6,550 nt of DNA, taken from assembly GCA_020217265.1 (NCBI GenBank), contig JAIWOS010000120.1, positions 1 to 6,550 on the forward strand. The letters are read 5' to 3'. Below the pieces are notes generated by a model. The model was not told where the DNA came from and ran no database searches. It saw only the letters and a program-made list of their open reading frames with translations. Source of the stretch: Thiobacillus sp. (lineage in GTDB: Bacteria; Pseudomonadota; Gammaproteobacteria; Burkholderiales; Thiobacillaceae). Numbering within the stretch: position 1 is the first letter of the stretch; every line of letters begins with the position of its first letter. The translations under genes were made by a program, and so were the position numbers. Below, piece after piece: positions 1 through 5,867 of this stretch.

Positions 1-7
1 AGGCCGC

Positions 8-2551
8 GTGAATGCCGCGCCAGTCGCCGACCTGCGCGACCGGCTGAAGTCCGGGCGGGCGGCGCTGGCTGCCCGCTGGCGCGAACGCCCCGTCGCCTCG
101 CATTATCTTGCCCGCCATGCCGCACTGGTGGATGGCGTGCTGGCGACCCTGTGCGGGCGGTTGAACCTGCCCGGCACCGTCTGCCTTGCCGCGGTCGGCG
201 GCTACGGCCGCGGCGAACTGTTCCCCGGTTCCGACGTGGACGTGCTGCTCCTGCTGGACAGCGACCCCGGCCCGGAAGAACAGGCCGCGCTGGAAGCCTG
301 GGTGCGCGCCTGCTGGGACGTGGGGCTGGAAATCGGCCACAGCGTGCGCACGGTGGGCACCTGCATGCGCGAAGCCGACGCCGACATCACGGTGGAAACC
401 AACCTGCTCGAAGCGCGTTTTCTGCGGGGGCAGCGTCCGCTTTACGCCGAATTCGAGCGGCGTTTCCGCGCCCGCTTCGACGCCCAGCGCTTCTTCGACG
501 GCAAGCTCGCCGAGCAGGCGGCCCGCCACGCCCGCTACGACGACAGCGCGTACAAGCTGGAACCCAATCTCAAGGACAGCCCCGGAGGTTTGCGCGACCT
601 GCACACCATCCACTGGCTGGCGCAGGCCTGCGGCATTGCCGGCGGCTGGACCGGCATCGCGCGCGCCGGCCTGCTGACCGCTGCGGAAGCCCGCCGCATC
701 GCCCGCGAGGAACGCACGCTCGCCACGCTGCGCATCCATCTGCATCTGCTCGCCGGCCGCCGGGACGACCGCCTGGCCTTCGACTACCAGACCGAGCTCG
801 CCGCCCGTCTGGGGCTTGCCGCCACCGCGCACAAGCGCGCCGGCGAACGCCTGATGCAGGACTACTACCGCGCCGCCAAGCTGGTGCAGCGCGCCAACGA
901 CATCCTGATCCAGTCGCTGCGGGTGCGGCTGTTCCCGGTGACCGGCGCCCCTGCGATCGTCGACGCCGATTTCCAGGTACGCGGGCAATTGCTCGAAACG
1001 CGCGCCGCCGACCTGTTCGAGCGCGAGCCGGCCGCCCTGTTGCGCGCATTCATCGTCTACGCGCAGCATCCGGAACTTGCGGGTTTCGAACCGGCCACCC
1101 TGCGCGCGCTGTGGCGCGGCAGCACCCGCATCGACGCCGGCTATCGCGCCAACCCGGCGCACCGCGCGCTGTTCATGGCGCTCCTGCGGCAACCCGTCGG
1201 CGTCACCCGGGCGCTGCGCGCGATGCACCGCTACGGCCTGCTCGGCCGCTACATCCCCGCGTTCGGCCGCGTGGTCGGGCAGATGCAGCACGACCTCTTC
1301 CACATCTACACGGTAGACGAACACATCCTCACCGTGCTGCGCAACGTGCGGCGGCTCACCGTGCCGGCGCTTGCGCACGAACTGCCGCTTGCCAGCCGGT
1401 TGATGGCCGGGTTCGACAAGCCCGAACTGCTGTATCTTGCCGCGCTGTTCCACGACATCGCCAAGGGCCGCGGCGGCGACCATTCCCAACTCGGCGCGGT
1501 CGACGCACGGCGTTTCTGCCGCCAGCACGGGCTTGCCCGCGACGAGACGGAACTCGTCGCCTGGCTGGTGGACAAGCATCTCGTCATGTCGCGCACCTCG
1601 CAGAAGGAAGACATCAGCGACCCCGAAGTGGTCGCCGCCTTCGCCGAAAAAATGGGCGACGCGCGCCACCTCGTCGCGCTCTACCTGCTCACCGTCGCCG
1701 ACATTCGCGGCACCAGCCCCACGGTATGGAACGCCTGGAAAGGCAAGCTGCTGGAAGACCTGTATCACGCCACGCTCGCGCATCTCGAAGGCAGCCGCGC
1801 CGCCGACGTGGGCGCCAAGCAGGCGGAAGCGCGCGTCAACCTCGCGCTCTACGGTCTGCCGGCCGACGCCGCCGACGCCTTGTGGGCGCACCTCGACGCC
1901 CGCTACTTCGCCCGCTACGACGCGCGCGACCTGGCCTGGCAGGCGCGCATGCTCTGGCGCAAAACCGACAGCCTCGCTCCCGTCGTGCGGGCACGCCTGT
2001 CGCCGGTCGGCGAGGGCATCCAGGTGCTGGTGTACGCGCCCGACCGCGCCGACATCTTCGCCCGCATCTGCGGTTTCTTCGCGCGCATCCAGTACACCAT
2101 TCTCGAAGCCAAGATCCACACCACGCAGCATGGCTACGCGCTCGACAGCTTCCAGGTGATGGACCTCGCCAACCGCGGCATCCACTACCGCGATTTCCTC
2201 GCCTTCGTCGAACACGAGCTGGCACGCGACCTCGATCCTGCGCTGCCGATCCAGCCGCCGCCGCGCGGCCGCCTGTCGCGCCACCAGCGGCACCACCCCT
2301 ACCCGACCACAGTGCGGATCGAGGCCGACGCCGCCGGCGGCGCCATGCTCGCGATCACCTGCGCGGATCGCGGCGGACTGCTGTTCGGCGTGGCGGAGGT
2401 GCTGATGCGGCACGCCGTCGGCGTGTACGCCGCCAAGATCGACACGCTCGGCGAGCGGGTCGAGGATGCCTTCCTGGTTCGGGGGGCGTGTCTGGGGTCG
2501 GCGGAGTGCCGCGCGCAGCTGGAGCGCGATCTGCGCGAGGCGCTGGAATAA
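8..2551 (+). CDS. glnD: Bifunctional [protein-PII] uridylyltransferase / uridylyl-removing enzyme GlnD
   Basis: GlnD senses glutamine and adds UMP to, or removes it from, PII signalling proteins (GlnB/GlnK). This controls glutamine synthetase adenylylation and NtrB/NtrC in the cytoplasm. The 847-residue protein has the full family architecture. A nucleotidyltransferase domain carries GGYGRGELFPGSDVD at about residues 64-78, with catalytic Asp76 and Asp78. The helical linker contains LKDSPGGLRDLH (188-199). An HD hydrolase domain has FHDIAKGRGGDHS (481-493, His482-Asp483) and DKHLVMS (522-528). Two C-terminal ACT domains for glutamine binding start near 672 and 779. The length is slightly below E. 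coli GlnD (about 890 residues), mostly at the N terminus. The start is taken as GTG at base 8, with a weak AGG at bases 1-3. The window begins only seven bases upstream and no in-frame stop precedes the GTG, so an earlier start is possible. All key catalytic residues are present. Function is very secure; the exact start is less so. Confidence 0.97.
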   Translation: MNAAPVADLRDRLKSGRAALAARWRERPVASHYLARHAALVDGVLATLCGRLNLPGTVCLAAVGGYGRGELFPGSDVDVLLLLDSDPGPEEQAALEAWVRACWDVGLEIGHSVRTVGTCMREADADITVETNLLEARFLRGQRPLYAEFERRFRARFDAQRFFDGKLAEQAARHARYDDSAYKLEPNLKDSPGGLRDLHTIHWLAQACGIAGGWTGIARAGLLTAAEARRIAREERTLATLRIHLHLLAGRRDDRLAFDYQTELAARLGLAATAHKRAGERLMQDYYRAAKLVQRANDILIQSLRVRLFPVTGAPAIVDADFQVRGQLLETRAADLFEREPAALLRAFIVYAQHPELAGFEPATLRALWRGSTRIDAGYRANPAHRALFMALLRQPVGVTRALRAMHRYGLLGRYIPAFGRVVGQMQHDLFHIYTVDEHILTVLRNVRRLTVPALAHELPLASRLMAGFDKPELLYLAALFHDIAKGRGGDHSQLGAVDARRFCRQHGLARDETELVAWLVDKHLVMSRTSQKEDISDPEVVAAFAEKMGDARHLVALYLLTVADIRGTSPTVWNAWKGKLLEDLYHATLAHLEGSRAADVGAKQAEARVNLALYGLPADAADALWAHLDARYFARYDARDLAWQARMLWRKTDSLAPVVRARLSPVGEGIQVLVYAPDRADIFARICGFFARIQYTILEAKIHTTQHGYALDSFQVMDLANRGIHYRDFLAFVEHELARDLDPALPIQPPPRGRLSRHQRHHPYPTTVRIEADAAGGAMLAITCADRGGLLFGVAEVLMRHAVGVYAAKIDTLGERVEDAFLVRGACLGSAECRAQLERDLREALE

Positions 2552-2567
2552 GCCGTTCTACAGCGCC
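2539..2567. terminator. Inverted repeat spanning the tail-to-tail stop codons; candidate bidirectional terminator
   Basis: GGCGCTG (2539-2545) and CAGCGCC (2561-2567) are perfect 7-base inverted complements separated by 15 bases. Inside, GAA (2546-2548) can pair with TTC (2556-2558), leaving a TA bulge and a 7-base loop. The apex holds the glnD stop TAA (2549-2551), and the opposite-strand stop TAG (2560-2558) is also inside the structure. Only six bases separate the two genes, so this is the only obvious place for a shared terminator. Neither side has a run of T, so it is not a classical intrinsic terminator. It may instead stabilise 3' ends, or be chance in GC-rich DNA. Confidence 0.4.
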
Positions 2568-2779
2568 GGCCGGGCGTATTCGTCGACGTAGCGTCCGCGC
2601 GCCGGCGCCTTGCGCCCCGGAGGCGATTTCTTGCGCACGTCGTCCGCCGGTTTCCTGGGTTTCTCGTCCACCCCGGTCTTGCCGCGTGGACGCACGCGCT
2701 CGGCGCGTCCGGTTGTGCCGACGCCCGCCGTTGTGCCCGCATGCAAAAGCGGGGCTGCGGATTCGTGGGGACGCTTCAT
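2558..2779 (-). CDS. Small basic protein of unknown function, translationally coupled to the FlaF-like gene
   Basis: I do not recognise this 73-residue protein. The start is the ATG at 2779-2777, which overlaps the stop of the upstream gene as ATGA. A GGGAGG Shine-Dalgarno sequence (2789-2784) sits four bases upstream. A second in-frame ATG at 2794 would add five residues but has no comparable support. The protein has 18 Lys/Arg against 8 Asp/Glu and is rich in Ala, Pro and Gly. It has no hydrophobic segment, signal peptide or cysteine. It looks mostly disordered, with a short C-terminal patch containing two tyrosines (GRYVDEYARPAL, 62-73). It ends six bases from the glnD stop. Coupling to a FlaF-like gene behind a sigma-28 promoter suggests a role linked to motility, but this is inference from position only. 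The main alternative is a non-conserved or spurious ORF. Confidence 0.6.
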   Translation of the reverse strand: MKRPHESAAPLLHAGTTAGVGTTGRAERVRPRGKTGVDEKPRKPADDVRKKSPPGRKAPARGRYVDEYARPAL

Positions 2780-3159
2780 GCCGCCTCCCGCCATTCGCGC
2801 AGGCTGCCCGCGAGCGTGCGCGTCAGCGCGATCAATCCGCCCAGGGCGTCCGCACTTGCCGCCACCTTGCAGGCGTCGATCTTGCTGTCGGCATACACCG
2901 ACAGGATCAGCAGATTGTGCTGCACCTCGGCTGGCAGGGGCAGCGTGCCCTCGGCCAGCGCGGTCTGGATGCCATACCAGACCTGGCGGCTGGCGGCGAG
3001 CGCCTCGGCCAGCCGGGCTTCGCGGTCGGGCGCGTTCCAGGCGCGCTGCACGGCCATGAGGCGAGCAGCGATGTCGTCGAGCCGGGCGGCTTCTTCGAGG
3101 CGCTCACCGGCAGGGTGTATGCCGCGCTGCGCCAGGTGAATGGAGTGTTCCGCGTTCAT
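2776..3159 (-). CDS. FlaF-family flagellar biosynthesis regulator-like protein
   Basis: This 127-residue protein resembles the FlaF family, known from alphaproteobacteria, where it supports flagellin synthesis and secretion, usually opposed by FlbT. The resemblance lies in residues about 24-120. It includes an early helix with RL..VQRAWNAPDREARLAEAL, then RQVWYGIQTAL (59-69), a PLPAEVQHNLLILS turn-helix (74-87), and a closing ALGGLIALTRTLAGSL helix (105-120). This matches the family pattern of W..F...L, then N-PLP-E-R-N-L--L, then L--L--INR-I--GL. It is soluble, with no signal peptide. The start ATG at 3159 has a GAGGA ribosome binding site five bases upstream. The gene is the first of two, and its TGA overlaps the next start. 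A sigma-28 promoter lies upstream. The family call comes from recalled pattern, not a search, and the first 23 residues match nothing I know. A different small helical flagellar chaperone is the main alternative. Confidence 0.7.
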   Translation of the reverse strand: MNAEHSIHLAQRGIHPAGERLEEAARLDDIAARLMAVQRAWNAPDREARLAEALAASRQVWYGIQTALAEGTLPLPAEVQHNLLILSVYADSKIDACKVAASADALGGLIALTRTLAGSLREWREAA

Positions 3160-3164
3160 TCTTG

Positions 3165-3170
3165 TCCTCT
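3165..3170 (-). promoter_or_regulatory. Shine-Dalgarno sequence of the FlaF-like gene
   Basis: Read on the minus strand, AGAGGA lies five bases before the ATG at 3159-3157. It fixes the start of the FlaF-like gene and is stronger than anything in front of hpt, rsuA or ampD in this window. Confidence 0.75.
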
Positions 3171-3205
3171 GCTCCGGGGCACCTCGCCCACGGTTACGCT
3201 ACAAG

Positions 3206-3232
3206 TTAGCGGCGAGGCATCGGACAACTTTA
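3206..3232 (-). promoter_or_regulatory. Sigma-28 (FliA) flagellar promoter
   Basis: On the minus strand the sequence is TAAAGTTG (3232-3225), an 11-base spacer (3224-3214), then GCCGCTAA (3213-3206). The enterobacterial FliA consensus is TAAAGTTT-N11-GCCGATAA, so 14 of 16 positions match with exactly the right spacing. The transcript would start near 3198 and leave an untranslated leader of roughly 40 bases before the FlaF-like ATG at 3159. The site lies in the 110-base gap after def and points at the FlaF-like gene. It places that two-gene unit among late (class 3) flagellar genes. Confidence 0.85.
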
Positions 3233-3242
3233 GACAGGCAAC

Positions 3243-3264
3243 GGCACTGCCGACGAACGGCGCC
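3243..3264 (-). terminator. Weak hairpin after def; possible attenuating terminator of the hpt-def operon
   Basis: Read on the minus strand just after the def stop, GGCGCCG and CGGC...GCC can form a seven-base-pair stem with a three-base bulge (AGT) and a TTCGT loop. The following bases (GTTGCCTGTCT) contain no T run, so this would be an imperfect intrinsic terminator at best. It lies between the def stop at 3270 and the sigma-28 promoter at 3232, where a boundary between the two transcription units would be expected. Confidence 0.25.
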
Positions 3265-3269
3265 GGCCG

Positions 3270-3803
3270 TCAATCGTCCTGCAGGTTCTGGCCGGGAAAC
3301 AGGGTGTCGGTGTAGCCGAAATTGCGCAGGTCGCGGATGCGCATGGGGTAGAGAATGCCGCGCAGGTGATCGACCTCGTGCTGCACCACGCGGGCATGAA
3401 AGCCCTGCACGCTGCGGTCGATCGGCTGCCCGGCGGCGTCGAATCCCTGGTAGCGCAGGGCAGCATATCGCGGCACCAGCCCGCGCATGCCGGGCACCGA
3501 GAGGCAGCCTTCCCAGCCCTCCTCGATCGCGTCGGACAGCGGCGTGAGCTGCGGGTTGACGAGCACCGTGTACGGCACCGGCTCGACCTCAGGATAGCGC
3601 GGGTTGCCGTTGACCTCGAAGATCACCACCTGCAGCCCCACGCCGATTTGCGGCGCGGCAAGTCCCGCGCCGTTCAGCGCGCGCATGGTGTCGTGCATGT
3701 CGGCGATGAGCGCGTGCAGTTCGGGTGTGTCGAACGCCGTCACCGGCGCGGCAGTCTCGAACAGGCGCGGGTCGCCCATTTTCAGTACGTCGCGGATGGC
3801 CAT
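3270..3803 (-). CDS. def: Peptide deformylase
   Basis: This 177-residue metalloenzyme removes the formyl group from the N-terminal methionine of nascent proteins at the ribosome. All three family motifs are present: [11 protein letters not shown] (44-54, motif I with Gln52), EGCLS (98-102, metal ligand Cys100) and HEVDH (142-146, ligands His142 and His146 with catalytic Glu143). The ATG at 3803 gives the usual family N terminus ([14 protein letters not shown]). The later Met9 would cut into the conserved strand. The start lies 22 bases inside the end of rsuA in another frame and has only a weak GAG upstream, so translation is probably coupled to rsuA. The gene is not next to fmt, the classical partner. 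The sequence style matches the second, about 177-residue deformylase I recall from betaproteobacteria, so a separate def-fmt copy may exist elsewhere in the genome. Function is secure; the paralogue idea is inference. Confidence 0.96.
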   Translation of the reverse strand: MAIRDVLKMGDPRLFETAAPVTAFDTPELHALIADMHDTMRALNGAGLAAPQIGVGLQVVIFEVNGNPRYPEVEPVPYTVLVNPQLTPLSDAIEEGWEGCLSVPGMRGLVPRYAALRYQGFDAAGQPIDRSVQGFHARVVQHEVDHLRGILYPMRIRDLRNFGYTDTLFPGQNLQDD

Positions 3804-4510
3804 GGCTGCTCCAGTTGTGAAAGGCCTTCGGCATCGAGCCAGCGCCAGGCGCCCGGCGCGAGATCGTCCGGCAGGCGATACGCGCCGACCGCTTCGCGAT
3901 GCAGCGCCGTCACGTGATTGCCAGCGGCGGCGACCATGCGCCTGACCTGGTGGTATTTGCCTTCGGCCAGCACCAGTCGCAGGCTGCGCCCGTCCAGGCG
4001 TTCGGCGGCCAGCGCGGCAACCGGCGCGGGTTCGTCGTTCAACTGCACACCGGCGCACAGGGCGGCGAGCTGGGCATCGCTCACGGCGTCGGCGCACGCG
4101 GCCCGATAATGTTTCGCCACCTGTTTCTTCGGCGAGATCATGCGGTGCTGGAACTGGCCGTCGTCGGTAAACAGCAGCAGGCCGGTGGTGTCCTGGTCGA
4201 GCCGGCCGATGCACTGCACGCCGCGTTCGACCAGCGGCGCCGGCAGCAGCGAAAACACGCTGGGGTGGTGGCTGGGCTTGTGCGAGCACTCGTAGCCAGC
4301 CGGCTTGTGCATCACGAGATAGGCGCGCTCCCGGTACGGCCAGTCGGCGCCATCCAGCGTGAACACCAATCCTTCAGCGTCGAATTCGGCGTCGGGGTTC
4401 TCGCACACTTCACCGTTGACCGCGATCTCGCCGCGCCGCACGCGCAGAATGCAGCCCCTGCGCGACCCGAAGCCCTGCGATTGCAGGGCGCGGGCGAGAC
4501 GGACCTTCAC
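3782..4510 (-). CDS. rsuA: 16S rRNA pseudouridine(516) synthase RsuA
   Basis: RsuA converts one uridine of 16S rRNA (U516 in E. coli) to pseudouridine during small-subunit assembly. The 242-residue protein starts with an S4 RNA-binding domain (about 2-35, [12 protein letters not shown]...RGEIAVNG). The RsuA/RluB-type catalytic domain has the [17 protein letters not shown] motif (102-118), with Asp105 as the catalytic residue. It also has [10 protein letters not shown] (183-192) and a [13 protein letters not shown] segment (197-209). The stretch AGVQLNDE (153-160) resembles the RsuA 'KGVQLHNE' segment and favours RsuA over RluB or RluE. The start is taken as GTG at 4510-4508, which overlaps the previous gene's TGA as GTGA. 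No Shine-Dalgarno sequence is visible, so translation is probably coupled. Its 3' end overlaps def by 22 bases. The family is certain; the exact rRNA target is inferred. Confidence 0.92.
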   Translation of the reverse strand: MKVRLARALQSQGFGSRRGCILRVRRGEIAVNGEVCENPDAEFDAEGLVFTLDGADWPYRERAYLVMHKPAGYECSHKPSHHPSVFSLLPAPLVERGVQCIGRLDQDTTGLLLFTDDGQFQHRMISPKKQVAKHYRAACADAVSDAQLAALCAGVQLNDEPAPVAALAAERLDGRSLRLVLAEGKYHQVRRMVAAAGNHVTALHREAVGAYRLPDDLAPGAWRWLDAEGLSQLEQPWPSATY

Positions 4511-5268
4511 GGGAGCGGACAGACGGTCGCCTCGTCGGTGACCAGCTGCTCCAGCAGGCGCCGCACTTGCGACATCACCTCGCCCAGCACCGCCTGGATT
4601 TCCTCCATCTGGATGCCGTCGGCAGACGCGCCACGCCCGGCAGCGTAGTTCACCACCGCGCCCACCGCGGCGTAGCACAGTTCGAGTTCGCGCGCGAGGT
4701 AGGCTTCGGGCATGCCGGTCATGCCGACCATGTCGCAGCCGTCGCGTTCCATCCGGTTGATCTCGGCCGCGGTTTCCAGCCGCGGCCCCTGCACCGCACC
4801 GTACACGCCGCCGTCGCGCAGGCGGATGTCCGCACTGGCAGCCGCCCGCAGCAGCGCGGCGCGCATCGCGTCGCAGTAAGGAAAGGTGAAGTCGAGATGC
4901 GTCACCGGCTTGTCGTTGCCCACGAAAAAGGTCGACTCGCGGCCATGCGTGTAATCGATGATCTGGTCGGGCACCACCAGCATGCCGGGCAACAGGTCGC
5001 GATGAATGCAGCCGACGGTGGCGACCGACACCACACGGTCGACGCCGTTGTCCCTCAGCGCCCACAGGTTGGCTCGGTAGTTCACCGCATGCGGCGGAAT
5101 GGTGTGGCCGTAGCCATGACGGGCGAGGAAGACCACGTCCTGATCGCACAGCCGGCCGAAGGTGAGCGCGCCCGAAGGTTCACCGTAGGGCGTGCGCGCC
5201 ACCTTGCGGTGGGTGATTTCGAGATTGGCGAGTTGGGTGAGGCCGGTGCCTCCGATGATGCCCAGCAT
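4507..5268 (-). CDS. S-methyl-5'-thioinosine phosphorylase-like (MTAP/PNP family)
   Basis: This 253-residue member of the trimeric MTAP/PNP family cleaves a methylthio-purine nucleoside with phosphate, giving the free base and methylthioribose-1-phosphate. Visible landmarks are IIGGTGL (4-10, phosphate-binding Thr8), ARHG (49-52), NYRANLWAL (63-71), the QGPRLET segment (160-166) and VGMTGMPEAYLARE (181-194). Human MTAP has TDYD with Asp220/Asp222 for the 6-amino group of adenine; here the aligned residues are Asn207 and Ala209 (VVNYAA). Asn at this site is typical of enzymes acting on 6-oxopurines, and the sequence closely resembles the Pseudomonas methylthioinosine phosphorylase PA3004. The substrate is therefore more likely methylthioinosine than methylthioadenosine. 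The ATG at 5268 shares its A with the hpt stop (TAATG) and has AAGGA (5282-5278) nine bases upstream. Many databases would label it mtnP. Family secure; substrate strongly inferred. Confidence 0.93.
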   Translation of the reverse strand: MLGIIGGTGLTQLANLEITHRKVARTPYGEPSGALTFGRLCDQDVVFLARHGYGHTIPPHAVNYRANLWALRDNGVDRVVSVATVGCIHRDLLPGMLVVPDQIIDYTHGRESTFFVGNDKPVTHLDFTFPYCDAMRAALLRAAASADIRLRDGGVYGAVQGPRLETAAEINRMERDGCDMVGMTGMPEAYLARELELCYAAVGAVVNYAAGRGASADGIQMEEIQAVLGEVMSQVRRLLEQLVTDEATVCPLP

Positions 5269-5816
5269 TATGCGTTGTCCTTCAGTGCGTAAATGGCGGG
5301 GAGATTGCGCCAGTAGCCATACACGTCCATGCCACATCCGAAAACGTAGCGGTTCGGCACCGGAAACCCGGTGAAGTCTGCGCGCAGGGGCTTGTCGAGG
5401 CCGTTGTCCTTGTCGGTCAAGACCGCGGTCAGCACCCGGGCCGCGCCCATTTCGGTGAGCTTGCCGTGGATCGCCGCCAGCGTTTCGCCTTCGTCGAGAA
5501 TGTCGTCGAGCACCAGCACCACGCGCCCCTGCACGTTCTTGCCCGGCAGCACCTTCCATTCCATCGCGCCGCCGCGCGTATCGCCGCGGTAGCGCGTCAC
5601 GTGCAGGTAATCGAACTCCAGGGGGAAAGCCAGCCTGGGCAGCAACTGACCGGCAAACACCACCGCGCCGCCCATCACCGGCAGCACCAGCGGACATTCG
5701 CCGGCCAGGCGCAGCGCGATGTCGGCCGCCAGCCGGTCGAGCGCGGCCTGCACCGTGTCGGCGCTGGCGATGCAGTCGGCGGTATCGAGCAGGCGTTGGG
5801 CTTCGGCGGGCGTCAT
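5268..5816 (-). CDS. hpt: Hypoxanthine (guanine) phosphoribosyltransferase
   Basis: This 182-residue type I phosphoribosyltransferase transfers ribose-5-phosphate from PRPP to hypoxanthine (and often guanine), making IMP or GMP in purine salvage. The PRPP-binding motif is VVLVLDDILDEGET (99-112), with the acidic pair Asp104-Asp105. The pyrophosphate-binding loop is VMGGAVVF (47-54), and the flexible loop includes RYRGDTRGG (75-83). The base-binding C-terminal part, VFGCGMDVYGYWRNLPAIYAL (158 onward), corresponds to the family 'GYGLDY...RNLPYIG' region with Asp164. The 'DDILDEG' variant of the usual DDIxDTG motif is common in proteobacterial Hpt. It is the first gene of a four-gene overlapping unit, and its TAA shares one base with the next ATG. 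The start at 5816 has no Shine-Dalgarno sequence and sits six bases from a -10-like hexamer. Hypoxanthine supplied by the next gene's reaction would feed this enzyme. Confidence 0.94.
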   Translation of the reverse strand: MTPAEAQRLLDTADCIASADTVQAALDRLAADIALRLAGECPLVLPVMGGAVVFAGQLLPRLAFPLEFDYLHVTRYRGDTRGGAMEWKVLPGKNVQGRVVLVLDDILDEGETLAAIHGKLTEMGAARVLTAVLTDKDNGLDKPLRADFTGFPVPNRYVFGCGMDVYGYWRNLPAIYALKDNA

Positions 5817-5822
5817 GCCGCG

Positions 5823-5828
5823 AGTTTA
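5823..5828 (-). promoter_or_regulatory. Candidate -10 element for the hpt operon
   Basis: TAAACT on the minus strand matches TATAAT at four of six positions, including the important first, second and last bases. It ends exactly six bases before the hpt ATG, so transcription would begin at or next to the start codon. No convincing -35 is seen in the GC-rich DNA behind it, and no ribosome binding site precedes hpt. Confidence 0.35.
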
Positions 5829-5855
5829 CCCGCTCTCGCCGCCGCGTGCCTCGGG

Positions 5856-5861
5856 TATGCT
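5856..5861 (+). promoter_or_regulatory. Candidate -10 element for ampD
   Basis: TATGCT matches TATAAT at four of six positions, including the first, second and last bases. It ends six bases before the ampD ATG at 5868, mirroring the arrangement in front of hpt. No clear -35 or Shine-Dalgarno sequence is visible. Confidence 0.35.
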
Positions 5862-5867
5862 TGCGGC

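Noticed and set aside
2563..2608. Inverted repeat GCGCCGGC / GCCGGCGC with a 30-base loop
   Set aside because: It lies within the small-protein coding region, uses only G and C, and has a long loop; probably chance in this base composition.
2610..3139. Plus-strand frames of 132-149 codons across the FlaF-like region
   Set aside because: The minus-strand genes have a promoter, ribosome binding sites and coupled starts; these frames have none and show no recognisable protein.
3200..3232. Possible sigma-70 promoter (TTGTCC with TTGTAG or TAGCGT) in the same gap
   Set aside because: The -10 matches are poor or badly spaced, and the sigma-28 reading of the same bases is far stronger.
151..3315. 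Very long open frame on the plus strand (over 1000 codons) covering glnD and the region beyond
   Set aside because: It is the +1 shifted shadow of glnD. The translation is Arg/Pro/Ala-rich with no motif, as expected from stop-poor GC-rich DNA, and it runs antisense through the FlaF-like gene.
3899..4648. 250-codon plus-strand frame opposite rsuA and the phosphorylase
   Set aside because: It is antisense to well-supported genes and its composition is that of a shadow frame. No recognisable domain.
4567..5292. 241-codon plus-strand frame opposite the phosphorylase
   Set aside because: It mirrors the codon structure of the true gene on the other strand; His/Val/Ala-rich with no family signal.
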